DNA of 64,000 nt from Clostridium aestuarii (GTDB taxonomy: Bacteria; Bacillota; Clostridia; Clostridiales; Clostridiaceae), in contig NZ_JAPQER010000002.1 in assembly GCF_026735135.1 (NCBI RefSeq), positions 124,001-188,000 of the forward strand. The letters run 5' to 3'. The notes under the pieces were generated by a model that was given only the letters and a program-made list of their open reading frames with translations, searched no databases and was not told where the DNA came from. Position numbers and translations under genes: made by a program. This document shows positions 24,768-34,471 of the stretch, one piece after another; position 1 is the stretch's first letter; each line of letters begins with the position of its first letter.

Positions 24768-26336
24768 ATGGACAAAATAAAACAACATATAAAGAAACTG
24801 GCAGAGAGTTTCAAAGGACTTAGCAAAGGGAAAAAAATAGCTTATAGTGTACTTACAGTAGGAGTAATTACTTCAATTATATTTTTAACTGTTTATCTTA
24901 ATGCTACTAATTATGTCGTGCTGTTTAGGGAGATGGATCCTAATGATGCACAAACAGTACTTGCTAAGCTTAATGAGAAGAAAATTCAATATACTGTTAA
25001 AAATAATACCATAAGGGTACCAGAAGATAAGGTGGCAGAATTAAGAATGGATCTTGTTCCACAGCTTACTAATGGAAATCGAGGATATGAAATACTTGAT
25101 GAGGGAAGTAAGTTTGGAATGACAGATAAGGAAAGAGCAACAAAATACAAAATTGCTATTGAAGGAGAACTTGCTAAGACTATAAGAACATTTCCAGAAG
25201 TTAAACAAGCCAAAGTTCAATTAGTTATGCAAGAAGAAAGTAACTTTTTTAGAGAATCAGAGGATGCCACAGCTTCTGTAACTTTGGAAGTTACTCCAGG
25301 CAAAAACATAGCAAAAGACCAAATCAAGGCTATAGTTTCATTGGTTACGGGAAGTGTTAGAAATCTTCCAAAAGAAAATGTTAAGGTTATTGGAATTATA
25401 AATGGAGTTACCAAAGAGTTAAGCGAGAATTTATTTGAAAATGAAGAAAATGTAGATTTAGGAACAGCTACAACAAGACAAAGAGAATATGAAAAAGATT
25501 TAGAAAAAGAATATGAAAAGAAAATAGTATCGTTATTATCATCTACATATATAAAGGGAGTACAAGTTGCTGTTGATGTAGAAGTGGATTTTGATGCAGC
25601 AGAAAAAACTTCTGTTATCTGGGACAAAAATCCAGTTGTGATAAGTGAAGAATCAAAAAAAGATATTAATACTTCAAGCTCTGAAAAAGAGAATAGAAGT
25701 CCAATAGACGATAATATGTCTAATACATATACTGATGAAAATGGAAATGTAATAAGTTCAAGTCATGAAGAATATAAGAAAAATTATGAAGTTGGTAAAA
25801 TTGAAGAAAAAGTGGTATCATCCCCAGGTAAAATTAAAAGAATAGCGGCTTCTGTAATAGTTAATGATAAGGATTTAAATGAAGAAGAAAAAGATAAAAT
25901 AAAAAACACAATTGCTGCTGCTATTTCTTATGATCAATCAAGAGGAGATATTATAAGTATTGAAGGAATGAAGTTTAACAGTGGAATCAGTGAAGCGGCA
26001 ATAGAACAGGAAGCTAAAGCAGCAGAGGAAGAAGAAAACAGAAAGAAGATGCTTATGTATAAATATATAGGAGCTGGTGCTGCAGCGCTTATAATGTTAC
26101 TTGTGATATTAATATCACTTAAAAAGTCAAAAAAAGTGAAGAAAGAAGAAAAAATTCAAGGTATGGATGTTGTTATCGATGATAATATACAGCCAAAAGA
26201 AACACTGGAACCAATTGATTTTGAGGAAGATAATGAAAGAAATCATGTGGAAAATGAAATTAAGAGATATGCTTCTGAAAAACCAGAACAGGTTGCTGAA
26301 ATTATAAAATCTTGGATGGCAGAGGATGAAAGGTGA
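24768..26336 (+). CDS. fliF: Flagellar MS-ring protein FliF
   Basis: FliF forms the membrane ring on which the flagellum is built. The 522-residue protein has an N-terminal membrane helix (about 24-44), the secretin/YscJ-type ring-building domains (NYVVLFREMDPNDAQTVLAK, residues about 46-210) and a charged, poorly ordered periplasmic-loop segment (about 300-350). A second membrane helix (about 432-452) leads to a C-terminal FliG-binding tail ending IKSWMAEDER. It lies 6 nt before fliG. Confidence 0.97.
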   Translation: MDKIKQHIKKLAESFKGLSKGKKIAYSVLTVGVITSIIFLTVYLNATNYVVLFREMDPNDAQTVLAKLNEKKIQYTVKNNTIRVPEDKVAELRMDLVPQLTNGNRGYEILDEGSKFGMTDKERATKYKIAIEGELAKTIRTFPEVKQAKVQLVMQEESNFFRESEDATASVTLEVTPGKNIAKDQIKAIVSLVTGSVRNLPKENVKVIGIINGVTKELSENLFENEENVDLGTATTRQREYEKDLEKEYEKKIVSLLSSTYIKGVQVAVDVEVDFDAAEKTSVIWDKNPVVISEESKKDINTSSSEKENRSPIDDNMSNTYTDENGNVISSSHEEYKKNYEVGKIEEKVVSSPGKIKRIAASVIVNDKDLNEEEKDKIKNTIAAAISYDQSRGDIISIEGMKFNSGISEAAIEQEAKAAEEEENRKKMLMYKYIGAGAAALIMLLVILISLKKSKKVKKEEKIQGMDVVIDDNIQPKETLEPIDFEEDNERNHVENEIKRYASEKPEQVAEIIKSWMAEDER

Positions 26337-26342
26337 TAGCAT

Positions 26343-27356
26343 ATGGTAAAAGAAAATAAATTAACTGGTGTTCAAAAAGCTGCCATTCTATTTATAACTC
26401 TTGGACCAGAAGCAGCTTCAGGTATTATCAAAAAATTACCGGATTCAGAAATTCAAAAAATAACTTATGAAATAGCTAATATAACATCGGTTAAACAGGA
26501 GCAAAGAGGCGAAATCTTAGAAGAATTTATAGAAATAAATAAAGCAAAAGATTATATTTTGGAAGGCGGTTTTGAGTATGCGAAGAATCTTTTAAGCAAA
26601 GCGCTTGGTACTCAAAGGGCTAGAGAAATTTTGGACAAGGTTACAGAAGCTACTCAACAATATAGACCTTTTGCTATTGCTAGAAAGGCGGATGCTCATC
26701 AATTATTAAATGTTATTTCTAACGAACATCCTCAAACGATAGCTCTTATATTATGTTATCTTCAGCCAGATAAATCAGGACAAATAATGGCAGAACTTCC
26801 AGAAGATATACAAACGGATGTAGCATTTAGAGTTGCAACTATGGATACTACTTCACCTATGGTAATTAAAGAAATTGAAAAGGTACTAAATAGTAAATTA
26901 TCATCAGTTGTAAGAACTGATACAACTTCTATTGGTGGAGTAGAAACAATTGTTGATATATTAAATCAGGTTGATAGAACAACAGAAAAGAATATTACAG
27001 AAGGTTTAGAGAGAGAAGATCCAGAATTAGCAGAAAAAATCAAACAATCTATGTTTGTATTTGAAGATATTCTTACATTGGATGATGTATCTATACAAAG
27101 AGTTCTTCGTGAAGTGGAATCAAAGGAGCTTGCGCTTGCATTAAAAGGATGTTCAGAAGGTGTTGCAGATGCAATATTCAGGAACCAATCAAAGAGAGCA
27201 GCTACTTCATTGAAGGAAGATATAGAATTCTTAGGACCTGTAAGACTTATGGATGTTGAGAAATCTCAACAGAAAGTTGTTAGTATAATAAGAAGGTTAG
27301 AAGATGCAGGTGAAATAATTATTTCAAGAGGTGGAGAGGATGCTATCATCGTATAA
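26343..27356 (+). CDS. fliG: Motor switch protein FliG
   Basis: FliG is the rotor protein that couples the MS ring to MotA. The 337-residue protein contains all three domains: N-terminal FliF-binding part (1-100), a middle domain with EHPQTIALILCYLQPD (about 120-135), and a C-terminal torque domain with charged residues (LREVESKELALALKGCSE, about 258-275) ending in EEIIISRGGEDAIIV-like sequence. fliM and fliN, its switch partners, are not in this window. The 3' end overlaps fliH. Confidence 0.97.
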   Translation: MVKENKLTGVQKAAILFITLGPEAASGIIKKLPDSEIQKITYEIANITSVKQEQRGEILEEFIEINKAKDYILEGGFEYAKNLLSKALGTQRAREILDKVTEATQQYRPFAIARKADAHQLLNVISNEHPQTIALILCYLQPDKSGQIMAELPEDIQTDVAFRVATMDTTSPMVIKEIEKVLNSKLSSVVRTDTTSIGGVETIVDILNQVDRTTEKNITEGLEREDPELAEKIKQSMFVFEDILTLDDVSIQRVLREVESKELALALKGCSEGVADAIFRNQSKRAATSLKEDIEFLGPVRLMDVEKSQQKVVSIIRRLEDAGEIIISRGGEDAIIV

Positions 27357-28107
27357 GGTTATAAAGAACAGAAGCGTTGTTGAAACTGGAGAGAAAAAAA
27401 TAGATACAGATTATGGTATTCAAAAAAAGAAAGAATTATCAGAAAAAAATGCTAAGGATTTTATAGAAAACTATGAGGTTTTAGCAAAAACTATGCTGGA
27501 AAATGCTAGAAAACAAAGTGATAATCTCTTAGCTAAAGCATATCAGGAAGCTAGAATTATAGAAGAAGAAGCTTACAAAAAAGCTTATGAAAAGGGAGAA
27601 AAAGAAGGATATCAGAATGGATATGAAAAAGGTGCTGCTGAAGCTGATGTATATTGTACTATGGTCAAAAGCAGAGCTGAAAATGAAGTGAGAACTTTAA
27701 ATAATAATGCTGAAGCACTGTTGCATGAAGCTAAGAAAGAATATGTAAAATATTTAGATGAAAAAAAAGAAGAAATAAAAAGTCTTATACTTACTATTAT
27801 TGAAAATGTTTTTAAAAGAGAAATCAAGGATGAAAATGCTGTAAGTAGTATGCTTATTGATGCAATGGAAATGGCGGTTAAGTCTAAAACTGTAATTATT
27901 AAATGTAGAAGTAATTATGTGGAAGATATAAAATCTACAATAGATATCTGGAAACAGGGAGTTGTATTCAAGGGAGAAATTTTTATAGTACCAGATGATA
28001 ATCTACAAGAAGGTAGTGCAATAATTCAAAGAGAAAATGGGAAAATTGAAATAAACATAAATGATGCCCTGGACAAGATTAAAGAAATAATTGAGAATGA
28101 AGCCTAA
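27340..28107 (+). CDS. fliH: Flagellar export ATPase regulator FliH
   Basis: FliH binds FliI and links it to the export gate. The 255-residue product has a long charged coiled coil (about 50-150, with YQEARIIEEEAYKKAYEKG and a GxxxG-like segment YQNGYEKGAAEA) and a C-terminal globular domain. I prefer ATG 27340, 5 nt after AGGTGG, over an in-frame GTG at 27331; either way it overlaps fliG by 17-26 nt, suggesting translational coupling. Confidence 0.92.
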   Translation: MLSSYKVIKNRSVVETGEKKIDTDYGIQKKKELSEKNAKDFIENYEVLAKTMLENARKQSDNLLAKAYQEARIIEEEAYKKAYEKGEKEGYQNGYEKGAAEADVYCTMVKSRAENEVRTLNNNAEALLHEAKKEYVKYLDEKKEEIKSLILTIIENVFKREIKDENAVSSMLIDAMEMAVKSKTVIIKCRSNYVEDIKSTIDIWKQGVVFKGEIFIVPDDNLQEGSAIIQRENGKIEININDALDKIKEIIENEA

Positions 28108-28153
28108 CTAGGTACTAGATTTTAGATATTAGGAGAGATGTTTTAGTACCTAG
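28108..28153 (+). repeat. Intra-operon inverted repeat between fliH and fliI
   Basis: CTAGGTACTA (28108-28117) pairs with TAGTACCTAG (28144-28153) around a 26-nt loop. Related CTAGTACCT / CTAGCACCT pieces follow to about 28173. There is no T-tract, so it looks like a small intergenic repeat or mRNA processing element rather than a terminator. Confidence 0.55.
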
Positions 28154-28198
28154 TACCTGATTCCTAGCACCTAAATAATAAAAGAGGATTGGTTAGCT

Positions 28199-29509
28199 TT
28201 GAGTATTTCACTAGATTTTGCGGGATTAGAAAAAAAAATAAAAGAATATGATTTTAAATATGTAGAGGGAATGGTTAAACAGGTTATTGGACTTACCATA
28301 GAAGCAGAAGGAATCAAAGCTTTTGTTGGAGAGGTATGTACTATATACAATGAAAAAAATAAACCTATTATTTGTGAAGTTGTAGGATTTAAAGAAAAAA
28401 ATATAATTTTAATGCCTTTGGGTGAATTAAATGGAATTGCGCCAGGATGCAAGGTGGTTTCTTCTAAAAAACCTTTAAGTGTAAAATGTTCTGAAGAACT
28501 GTTTGGGAGAGTTCTTGATGGCCTTGGAAGACCATTAAGAGGTGAAGAAATTAAGAATGGAGTTGAATATCCACTAGATACAGCTCCACCAGATCCTCTT
28601 AAGAGAAGAAGAATAAAAGATGTTATTGCAACAGGTGTAAGAGCTGTGGATGGTTTTTTAACTTGTGGTGAAGGTCAAAGAATAGGGATTTTTGCAGGAA
28701 GTGGTGTTGGTAAGAGTACTACTCTTGGAATGATTGCAAGAGAAGCTAAAGCAGATGTAAATGTAATATCTCTTATAGGTGAAAGAGGAAGAGAAGTTTT
28801 AGAATTTGTAGAAAAAGATTTAGGCGCAGAAGGATTAAAAAAATCAATAATAGTTTGTGCAACTTCTGATCAACCTGCTCTTGTAAGACTTAAAGGAGCT
28901 TTTACAGCTACTGCTATAGCAGAGTATTTTAGAGATAAGGGTAAAAAAGTTATCCTTATGATGGATTCAGTAACAAGATTTGCTATGGCACAAAGAGAAA
29001 TTGGACTTGCTATTGGAGAACCACCTGCTACTAAAGGATATACTCCTTCTGTATTTGCTATGATGCCGAGGCTTATGGAAAGATCAGGCATGTCAGAAAA
29101 AGGCTCAATTACGGCATTTTATACAGTATTAGTGGATGGAGATGATTTTAACGAACCTATTGCAGATGCAGTAAGAGGTATTTTGGATGGACACATAGTC
29201 TTATCTAGAAATTTAGCAGCAAAAAACCATTATCCAGCTATTGATGTGTTAAGTAGTGTTAGCAGACTTATGTCTCAAATAGCAGATGAAGAGCATAAAA
29301 ATGCAGCATCTTTTGCAAGAGACTTAATGGCTACTTATAATAATTCAGAAGACTTAATAAATATAGGTGCTTATGTAAAAGGAAGTAATGAAAAAGTAGA
29401 TTTAGCTATTAAATATATTGATTCTATAACTAACTATTTAAAACAGGGAATAGATGAACATTGTAGTTTTAATGAAAGTATTGAAAGAATTAAAAGTATG
29501 TTTAAATAA
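28199..29509 (+). CDS. fliI: Flagellum-specific export ATPase FliI
   Basis: This is the hexameric ATPase of the export apparatus. In 436 residues it shows the F1-beta-like fold: P-loop GIFAGSGVGKSTTLGM with Lys172, the Walker B region KVILMMDSVTRFAMAQREIG, and the type III ATPase signature around PPATKGYTPSVFAMMP. I start at TTG 28199 (GAGG 11 nt upstream) because the family N-terminus requires it. fliJ follows after 86 nt. Confidence 0.96.
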   Translation: MSISLDFAGLEKKIKEYDFKYVEGMVKQVIGLTIEAEGIKAFVGEVCTIYNEKNKPIICEVVGFKEKNIILMPLGELNGIAPGCKVVSSKKPLSVKCSEELFGRVLDGLGRPLRGEEIKNGVEYPLDTAPPDPLKRRRIKDVIATGVRAVDGFLTCGEGQRIGIFAGSGVGKSTTLGMIAREAKADVNVISLIGERGREVLEFVEKDLGAEGLKKSIIVCATSDQPALVRLKGAFTATAIAEYFRDKGKKVILMMDSVTRFAMAQREIGLAIGEPPATKGYTPSVFAMMPRLMERSGMSEKGSITAFYTVLVDGDDFNEPIADAVRGILDGHIVLSRNLAAKNHYPAIDVLSSVSRLMSQIADEEHKNAASFARDLMATYNNSEDLINIGAYVKGSNEKVDLAIKYIDSITNYLKQGIDEHCSFNESIERIKSMFK

Positions 29510-29595
29510 ATTTCCTAAATAAGTAGTATAGTAAGTAAAGCAATAAAATATTGAAATAATCCCAATGTGTTAACTTTTATTAAGTAGGTGATATT

Positions 29596-30030
29596 ATGGC
29601 TTTTAATTTTAGACTTCAAAAATTACTTGATATAAGATGTGATAAAGAAGAAGAAAGTAAGAGAATATTTAAAAAATCTCAAGAAGAAAAAATTAAAGTT
29701 GAGAATAGATTAGAAGAGTTGAAAAAAAATTATAATAAATATTCAAAAATTGATTTTAACTGTAGTGGGTTACAGAGAAAGATAAGACTAAATTATTCCA
29801 ATGCATTGGCTCTTAACATAAATGATACGTCAGTAGAACTTGAAAATAAAATTAGAGTTTTAGAACAAAAGAGAGAAGAGTTAAAGCAGAGGCAGATAGA
29901 AAGAAAAACTGTTGAAATCCTTAAGGATAAACAACAACAAGCTTATATTAAGGAGCAAAAGTTAATAGAACAAAAAAACAATGATGAATTTGCTCTTTAT
30001 GGTTTTATAAGAAATTTAAAAAACAAGTAA
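29596..30030 (+). CDS. fliJ: Flagellar export protein FliJ
   Basis: FliJ is the coiled-coil stalk of the export ATPase. The 144-residue product begins FNFRLQKLLDIRCDKEEE, the family's characteristic start, and is one long charged helix hairpin. Position between fliI and fliK is standard. Confidence 0.93.
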   Translation: MAFNFRLQKLLDIRCDKEEESKRIFKKSQEEKIKVENRLEELKKNYNKYSKIDFNCSGLQRKIRLNYSNALALNINDTSVELENKIRVLEQKREELKQRQIERKTVEILKDKQQQAYIKEQKLIEQKNNDEFALYGFIRNLKNK

Positions 30031-30050
30031 TTTGAAAGGAGGTGAAAAGA

Positions 30051-31526
30051 ATGAATGGTGCTGTTATAAACGCTGTGAAAAATATTAAAACTGCTTCAAC
30101 AAGAACTAATACAAAAACTTTAAAAAACGATTCAACACAAAAGAAAAGTGAGTTTGGTGAAGTGTTTTCTAATATTGCTAATAAAGAAATAAAATCACAA
30201 CAAATTAAGGATGAAAATTTAAAAACAGAATTGCAAAATAATGACGATAAAACTGTTAAAGATAATAATCAAAGCTTAAGTAAAACAGAGTTAAAAAAAT
30301 CCGAAATTAATGATGATAAAGCTGAAGATTTAACTGATAGTGAAAAAGTTGATGAGAAATTATTGACTTTGCTTCAGAAATTTTTAAATGGTAAAATTAC
30401 TTTAAATGAATTGCTACTAAAGGCTGATGAAAATTCGTATACTTCAGAGGAATTTATAGATGCATTAAGTGATGATATATCAAAGTTGGTTTTTACAGAT
30501 ATGCCAGAAAAAGGTGATCTTAAAAATGATATAGCTGAAGTGCTAAAGAAAAACTTTTCAGATATTCTAGGAGAAAAATCTGCTTTGAATGATACAGATG
30601 CTAATAAGCTTATGCTGTACAAGCTTTTACAAAACGCTGATAAGGATATTTCAAGTAATCTAAAAAATGAAATAATTGAGGCAGTAAAGAAAAACTTAGA
30701 TTCCATGAAGCTAAACAACAATATGGATAGCAAAGTTGAAGAGCAAATATTGAAAGAAATAAAGAGTAAGTTATTTGAATTAGAAGATGGACAACCATCT
30801 AATATGGAAGAAAGTTTTAAGATGGATATAGCTCAACTAAGACGTGCTAAAATTAACCAAAATACAAATGTGGTTCAGCAGGAAATCAAATCTCAAAATG
30901 CAGTAGGTAGTTTACAAAATTCTGAAAGTGATGACTTGTTTAATCAAAATAATAATGATGATAGTAAGTTATTAAAAGAATTATTATCTGACAACAAAAA
31001 TGATGGAAGTTCTAAAATTAATAAAGCAGTTAACTTTATGACTCAATTTAACAAAATTAATCAGAGTGATTCTGTATCATTTAGACCACAAAATATGGTG
31101 GTTAATAGAAGTAACTTTATAAATGATGTGATTAAAAACGTTAAATATATTGAATTGAACAATATGAAAGAAATGACAGTAAAAGTTATGCCAGAAGGAT
31201 TAGGAGAATTAACAATAAAGCTTACTATGGAAAGTGGATTGATGAAAGCACATATTACTGCTTCAAATAAAGAAGCTTATAATTTACTTAATTCAAATAT
31301 TCAAGATTTAAGTGATAAGCTTGGTGATCAACAAATTAAAATTCAAAGTTTTGCTGTAGATATTAATAATGGTAATGACCATTTCAATAACGAATCAGCA
31401 AGTCAAAATAATCAACAAAATAAAGGTAGCAGAAATAGATTGATTTCAGCTATTGATGATGAAGATGATTCTAATATATCTGAATCAGAAATTTTAGATA
31501 TCAGAAATTTAAATATGTTCGCCTAA
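30051..31526 (+). CDS. fliK: Flagellar hook-length control protein FliK
   Basis: FliK measures hook length and triggers the export specificity switch. It has 491 residues. A long, hydrophilic, Asn/Asp/Lys-rich N-terminal ruler (1-340) precedes the conserved C-terminal Flg_hook domain (about 365-450) with VKVMPEGLGELTIKL and LSDKLGDQQIKIQSF. ATG 30051 is 7 nt after AAAGGAGG; the upstream GTG 30042 overlaps that site and is rejected. flgD follows after 12 nt. Confidence 0.93.
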   Translation: MNGAVINAVKNIKTASTRTNTKTLKNDSTQKKSEFGEVFSNIANKEIKSQQIKDENLKTELQNNDDKTVKDNNQSLSKTELKKSEINDDKAEDLTDSEKVDEKLLTLLQKFLNGKITLNELLLKADENSYTSEEFIDALSDDISKLVFTDMPEKGDLKNDIAEVLKKNFSDILGEKSALNDTDANKLMLYKLLQNADKDISSNLKNEIIEAVKKNLDSMKLNNNMDSKVEEQILKEIKSKLFELEDGQPSNMEESFKMDIAQLRRAKINQNTNVVQQEIKSQNAVGSLQNSESDDLFNQNNNDDSKLLKELLSDNKNDGSSKINKAVNFMTQFNKINQSDSVSFRPQNMVVNRSNFINDVIKNVKYIELNNMKEMTVKVMPEGLGELTIKLTMESGLMKAHITASNKEAYNLLNSNIQDLSDKLGDQQIKIQSFAVDINNGNDHFNNESASQNNQQNKGSRNRLISAIDDEDDSNISESEILDIRNLNMFA

Positions 31527-31538
31527 GGGGGTAAAACA

Positions 31539-32255
31539 ATGGCAGGTGTAGATGGTATTTATGGTGGGCAAAATGTTACAGAAAATGGAACAAGAATAGT
31601 AAAAAGCAGTCAGGAAATGGACAAAAACGCCTTTTTCAAAATTTTGGCTGCTGAGTTAAGAAATCAGGACCCAACTAATGCAAAAGATGGAACAGAATTT
31701 ATTTCTCAAATGGCACAGTTTTCATCTTTAGAGCAAATGGCGAATTTAAACAATACAATGAGCTTTAATGCTGCGAGTTCTTTAATTGGAGGGAAAGTCA
31801 AGCTGAACAATTATGATATGGATGGACTACCATATGAAGGAATTGTTACTGGAGTAAAAAAACAAGGAAGCTCTATGAAGGTAGAGGTTAGAGTTATAAA
31901 AGAAAACATAAAGAATGGTGCAGTAAGCTATGAAAACAAAGAGTTTGATTATAAAGATGTAGTTCATGCAACAGGAGCTTCACCAAAAGACATTATTACT
32001 GATGAAGATTTAGCAACATCTATTTTACTTATTGGAGAACTTGTTGAATTCAAAATTGAAAAAGATGGGGAACAAGTATATGGAAGAGGCTTTGTTAAAT
32101 CAGTAACTAAAGATTCCGAAGGTATTAAATTAACTGTGGATATAGGTGATAAGAAGGAAGAATTGATAAATATTAAGTATGAAGAACTTATTGGTAATAG
32201 TGATGATAATACTGATAATGGTGATACTAGTGATAATGAAAATACAGAATCATAA
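31539..32255 (+). CDS. flgD: Flagellar hook-capping scaffold FlgD
   Basis: FlgD caps the growing hook. The 238-residue protein has the conserved N-terminal motif FKILAAELRNQDPTNAKDG followed by EFISQMAQFSSLEQM (about 32-67), then a variable beta-rich middle and an Asp/Asn/Thr-rich acidic tail (last 20 residues). The ribosome site AAGGGGG precedes ATG 31539. Confidence 0.95.
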   Translation: MAGVDGIYGGQNVTENGTRIVKSSQEMDKNAFFKILAAELRNQDPTNAKDGTEFISQMAQFSSLEQMANLNNTMSFNAASSLIGGKVKLNNYDMDGLPYEGIVTGVKKQGSSMKVEVRVIKENIKNGAVSYENKEFDYKDVVHATGASPKDIITDEDLATSILLIGELVEFKIEKDGEQVYGRGFVKSVTKDSEGIKLTVDIGDKKEELINIKYEELIGNSDDNTDNGDTSDNENTES

Positions 32256-32341
32256 AGTATTTGTACATTCTAGATAATTTATCGATTTGAAAGTATGGAT
32301 AACAAATAAGAAATATTAGAATAAAAAGTTTGGTGATGTAT

Positions 32342-32734
32342 ATGGGATATAGAGTTGTAAATGGAAAACTGTATCCTGTTGGTGATTTTCCGCAGGCTTA
32401 TGATAGTCAGAAAAAAGCCAATAAGATAACAAAAGAAAACAGTTTTGATGAAATACTAAAAGGTAAATTAAATAAAGATGAAAGTTTTACTATATCAAAG
32501 CATGCAGCTCAAAGGCTTAAAGAGAGAAATATTAGATTTAATGAAGTTGATATGAAGAGTATAAATGAAGGTATTAACAAAGCTAAAGAAAAAGGAGCAA
32601 AGGAAGCCTTGATTCTATATAAAAATGCAGCTTTGGTTACAAGTATAAAAAATCGAACAGTAATAACTGCTGTTGATAGTGAAGAAAGTAAAGGAAATGT
32701 ATTTACTAATATTGATAGCGTAGTTTTATTATAA
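32342..32734 (+). CDS. Flagellar operon protein, TIGR02530 type
   Basis: A conserved small protein of Gram-positive flagellar operons, always next to flgD/flgE, with unknown role. The 130-residue product has the family core ISKHAAQRLKERNIRF followed by AKEKGAKEALILYKNAALV (about 50-100). I choose ATG 32342 with GGTGA just upstream; TTG 32330 and ATG 32336 are also in frame. A structured leader for flgE follows it. Confidence 0.85.
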   Translation: MGYRVVNGKLYPVGDFPQAYDSQKKANKITKENSFDEILKGKLNKDESFTISKHAAQRLKERNIRFNEVDMKSINEGINKAKEKGAKEALILYKNAALVTSIKNRTVITAVDSEESKGNVFTNIDSVVLL

Positions 32735-32784
32735 GGCTGGACCGAAAGGAAGCCCATTCTCTGCTGAATGATGGAAGCAGAGAA
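32735..32784 (+). promoter_or_regulatory. Two GGA stem-loops in the flgE leader
   Basis: GGCT/AGCC (near 32735-32754) can enclose a loop with AAAGGA. Next to it a perfect 8-bp stem TTCTCTGC/GCAGAGAA (32757-32764, 32777-32784) has loop TGAATGATGGAA, containing ATGGA. There is no T-tract, so it is not a terminator. It resembles the flagellin leaders and may be a CsrA site for hook protein (inference). Confidence 0.45.
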
Positions 32785-32821
32785 AATACAATTGTTAATT
32801 AAAAAATGGAGGTTTTAAAAT

Positions 32822-34039
32822 ATGTTAAGATCAATGTCATCAGTTATAAGTGGATTAAATTTGAATCAAACAACTTTAGATATTATAGGTAATAACATAG
32901 CCAATATGGGTACTACAGGATATAAAGCTCAAACAGTAAGCTTTGCAGATAATTTAAGTCAGAGTATGACAGATGCTTCATCTCCAACTCCAACTCGTGG
33001 AGGTAGTAACCCAATTCAGGTAGGTCTTGGTGCTTCTATAGTAGGAGTAGATACTGTTTTGACTCAGGGAAATTTTCAGCCTACAAACAGAAATCTTGAT
33101 TGTGCTATAGATGGAGATGGGTATTTTGTTGTATCAGAGGGACCGACATTGTTTAATGATGGTGCGGATAAAAGTGGTGATAATAAGGAAGTAGGAAAAG
33201 AAACAATAAAAGTTGATTCAGATACACACAAAATGGTTGATAATCCAAGAGAGGCTAATGTTTTATATACAAGAGATGGTTCATTCAAGCTTGACAAAGA
33301 AGGAAATTTGATTACTTCTGCAGGGTACAGAGCACTTGGATATTCTTTAGTTGATAATAAGGCTGAAAAATATGGTACAGATGGTGCAGATAAAAACACA
33401 ATTCAAAGTATGGATGATAGTGGAAAGATTAATTTTGTTGACGCAAACTCTATAGATGCTGAGAAATTTAGTGCAATAAGAGTAGCTACTAACAAAGTTG
33501 ATAAAGACGGAGGAACATCAACTAATTATCAAAATGAGCTTAAAACTATAAAAATTCCTGAAATGATAAAATGTCCTAAAGAAGATGGAACTTTTGATCC
33601 TGATGATCCTAAAAAGTGCAGAGAGGTGCGAGTTAAAAATTTTTCTATAGATAAAAATGGATTAATTAAAGCAACTTTAGATGATGGTAGTACTTCTGTA
33701 ATAGGTCAATTAGCTATGGCTTCATTTACTAACCCTGGAGGTCTACAAAAGATTGGTGGAAACTGTGTAAAGGAATCACCAAACTCCGGTGATCCTTTAC
33801 TTAAAAGTGGATATATTGGACATTATGATAGTGGCGATGGTTTTGATCAAAACGCAAAAGCTGTAGATAATTCTAAGTCATTTGGTACTGTAGTAAATGG
33901 ATGTCTTGAAATGTCAAATGTAGATATTGCAGAACAGTTTACTAAGATGATAGAAGCAACAAGGTCATTCCAAGCAAATGGAAAGATGATTAGTACTGGT
34001 GACGAAATTCTTCAAGACCTTGTAAATCTTAAAAGATAG
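32822..34039 (+). CDS. flgE: Flagellar hook protein FlgE
   Basis: This is the hook subunit. The 405-residue protein starts with MLRSMSSVISGLNLNQTTLD and IGNNIANMGTTGYKA, and ends with the hook/rod C-terminal helix NVDIAEQFTKMIEATRSF and a final LQDLVNLKR. The middle is beta-rich with DGDGYFVVSEG (about 97-107), typical of the FlgE/F/G fold. The ribosome site TGGAGG precedes ATG 32822. A 228-nt gap with repeats follows. Confidence 0.95.
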   Translation: MLRSMSSVISGLNLNQTTLDIIGNNIANMGTTGYKAQTVSFADNLSQSMTDASSPTPTRGGSNPIQVGLGASIVGVDTVLTQGNFQPTNRNLDCAIDGDGYFVVSEGPTLFNDGADKSGDNKEVGKETIKVDSDTHKMVDNPREANVLYTRDGSFKLDKEGNLITSAGYRALGYSLVDNKAEKYGTDGADKNTIQSMDDSGKINFVDANSIDAEKFSAIRVATNKVDKDGGTSTNYQNELKTIKIPEMIKCPKEDGTFDPDDPKKCREVRVKNFSIDKNGLIKATLDDGSTSVIGQLAMASFTNPGGLQKIGGNCVKESPNSGDPLLKSGYIGHYDSGDGFDQNAKAVDNSKSFGTVVNGCLEMSNVDIAEQFTKMIEATRSFQANGKMISTGDEILQDLVNLKR

Positions 34040-34267
34040 TTAATATAGTTGAGAGTTGATATGCTGTGTCAATAAATTGACATTAGCAGTTAAGAGTATC
34101 ATAAAAATTAAGAATTAACAATTATTGTTGTTTTGCTTAATGTAAAACTTAGATTAATAAAAATATAATTATAGTTTTTCTGAAAGAAAAACATATATCA
34201 TTGTTAATTCTTAACTCTTAATTCTTAACTCGTAATTGTTAACTGAAAAAAAGTTGGGGGTTTTAAC
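34040..34267. repeat. Intergenic repeat region inside the flagellar operon
   Basis: There is no gene. It starts with ATAGTTGAGAGTTGA, also found after both csrA genes. It contains a perfect 15-bp inverted repeat (34108-34122 with 34200-34214, TTAAGAATTAACAAT) and a hairpin GTTTTTCT/AGAAAAAC near 34174-34191. It ends in several TTAACTCTTAATT units. It looks like a small palindromic repeat inserted between flgE and flbD. Confidence 0.55.
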
Positions 34268-34459
34268 ATGATAAATGTTACTGGGTTGAACAATAAGACA
34301 ATGATTTTGAATGCAGATCATATAGAAAAAGTTGAAGAAATGCCTGAAACGTTAATTACATTAACTAATGGGAAAAAATATATTGTACTTGAATCTACAA
34401 AGGAAGTAGTAGAAAAAATTATTGAGTACAAGAGAAAAATCTTTACAATGTATTCATAG
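34268..34459 (+). CDS. flbD: FlbD family flagellar protein
   Basis: A small conserved protein of Gram-positive flagellar operons located before motA; exact role unknown. The 63-residue product has INVTGLNNKTMILNADHIEK and TLITLTNGKKYIVLEST, the FlbD pattern. A strong GGGGG precedes ATG 34268, and motA starts 12 nt after the stop. Confidence 0.9.
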   Translation: MINVTGLNNKTMILNADHIEKVEEMPETLITLTNGKKYIVLESTKEVVEKIIEYKRKIFTMYS

Positions 34460-34471
34460 GAGGCAGTTGTG

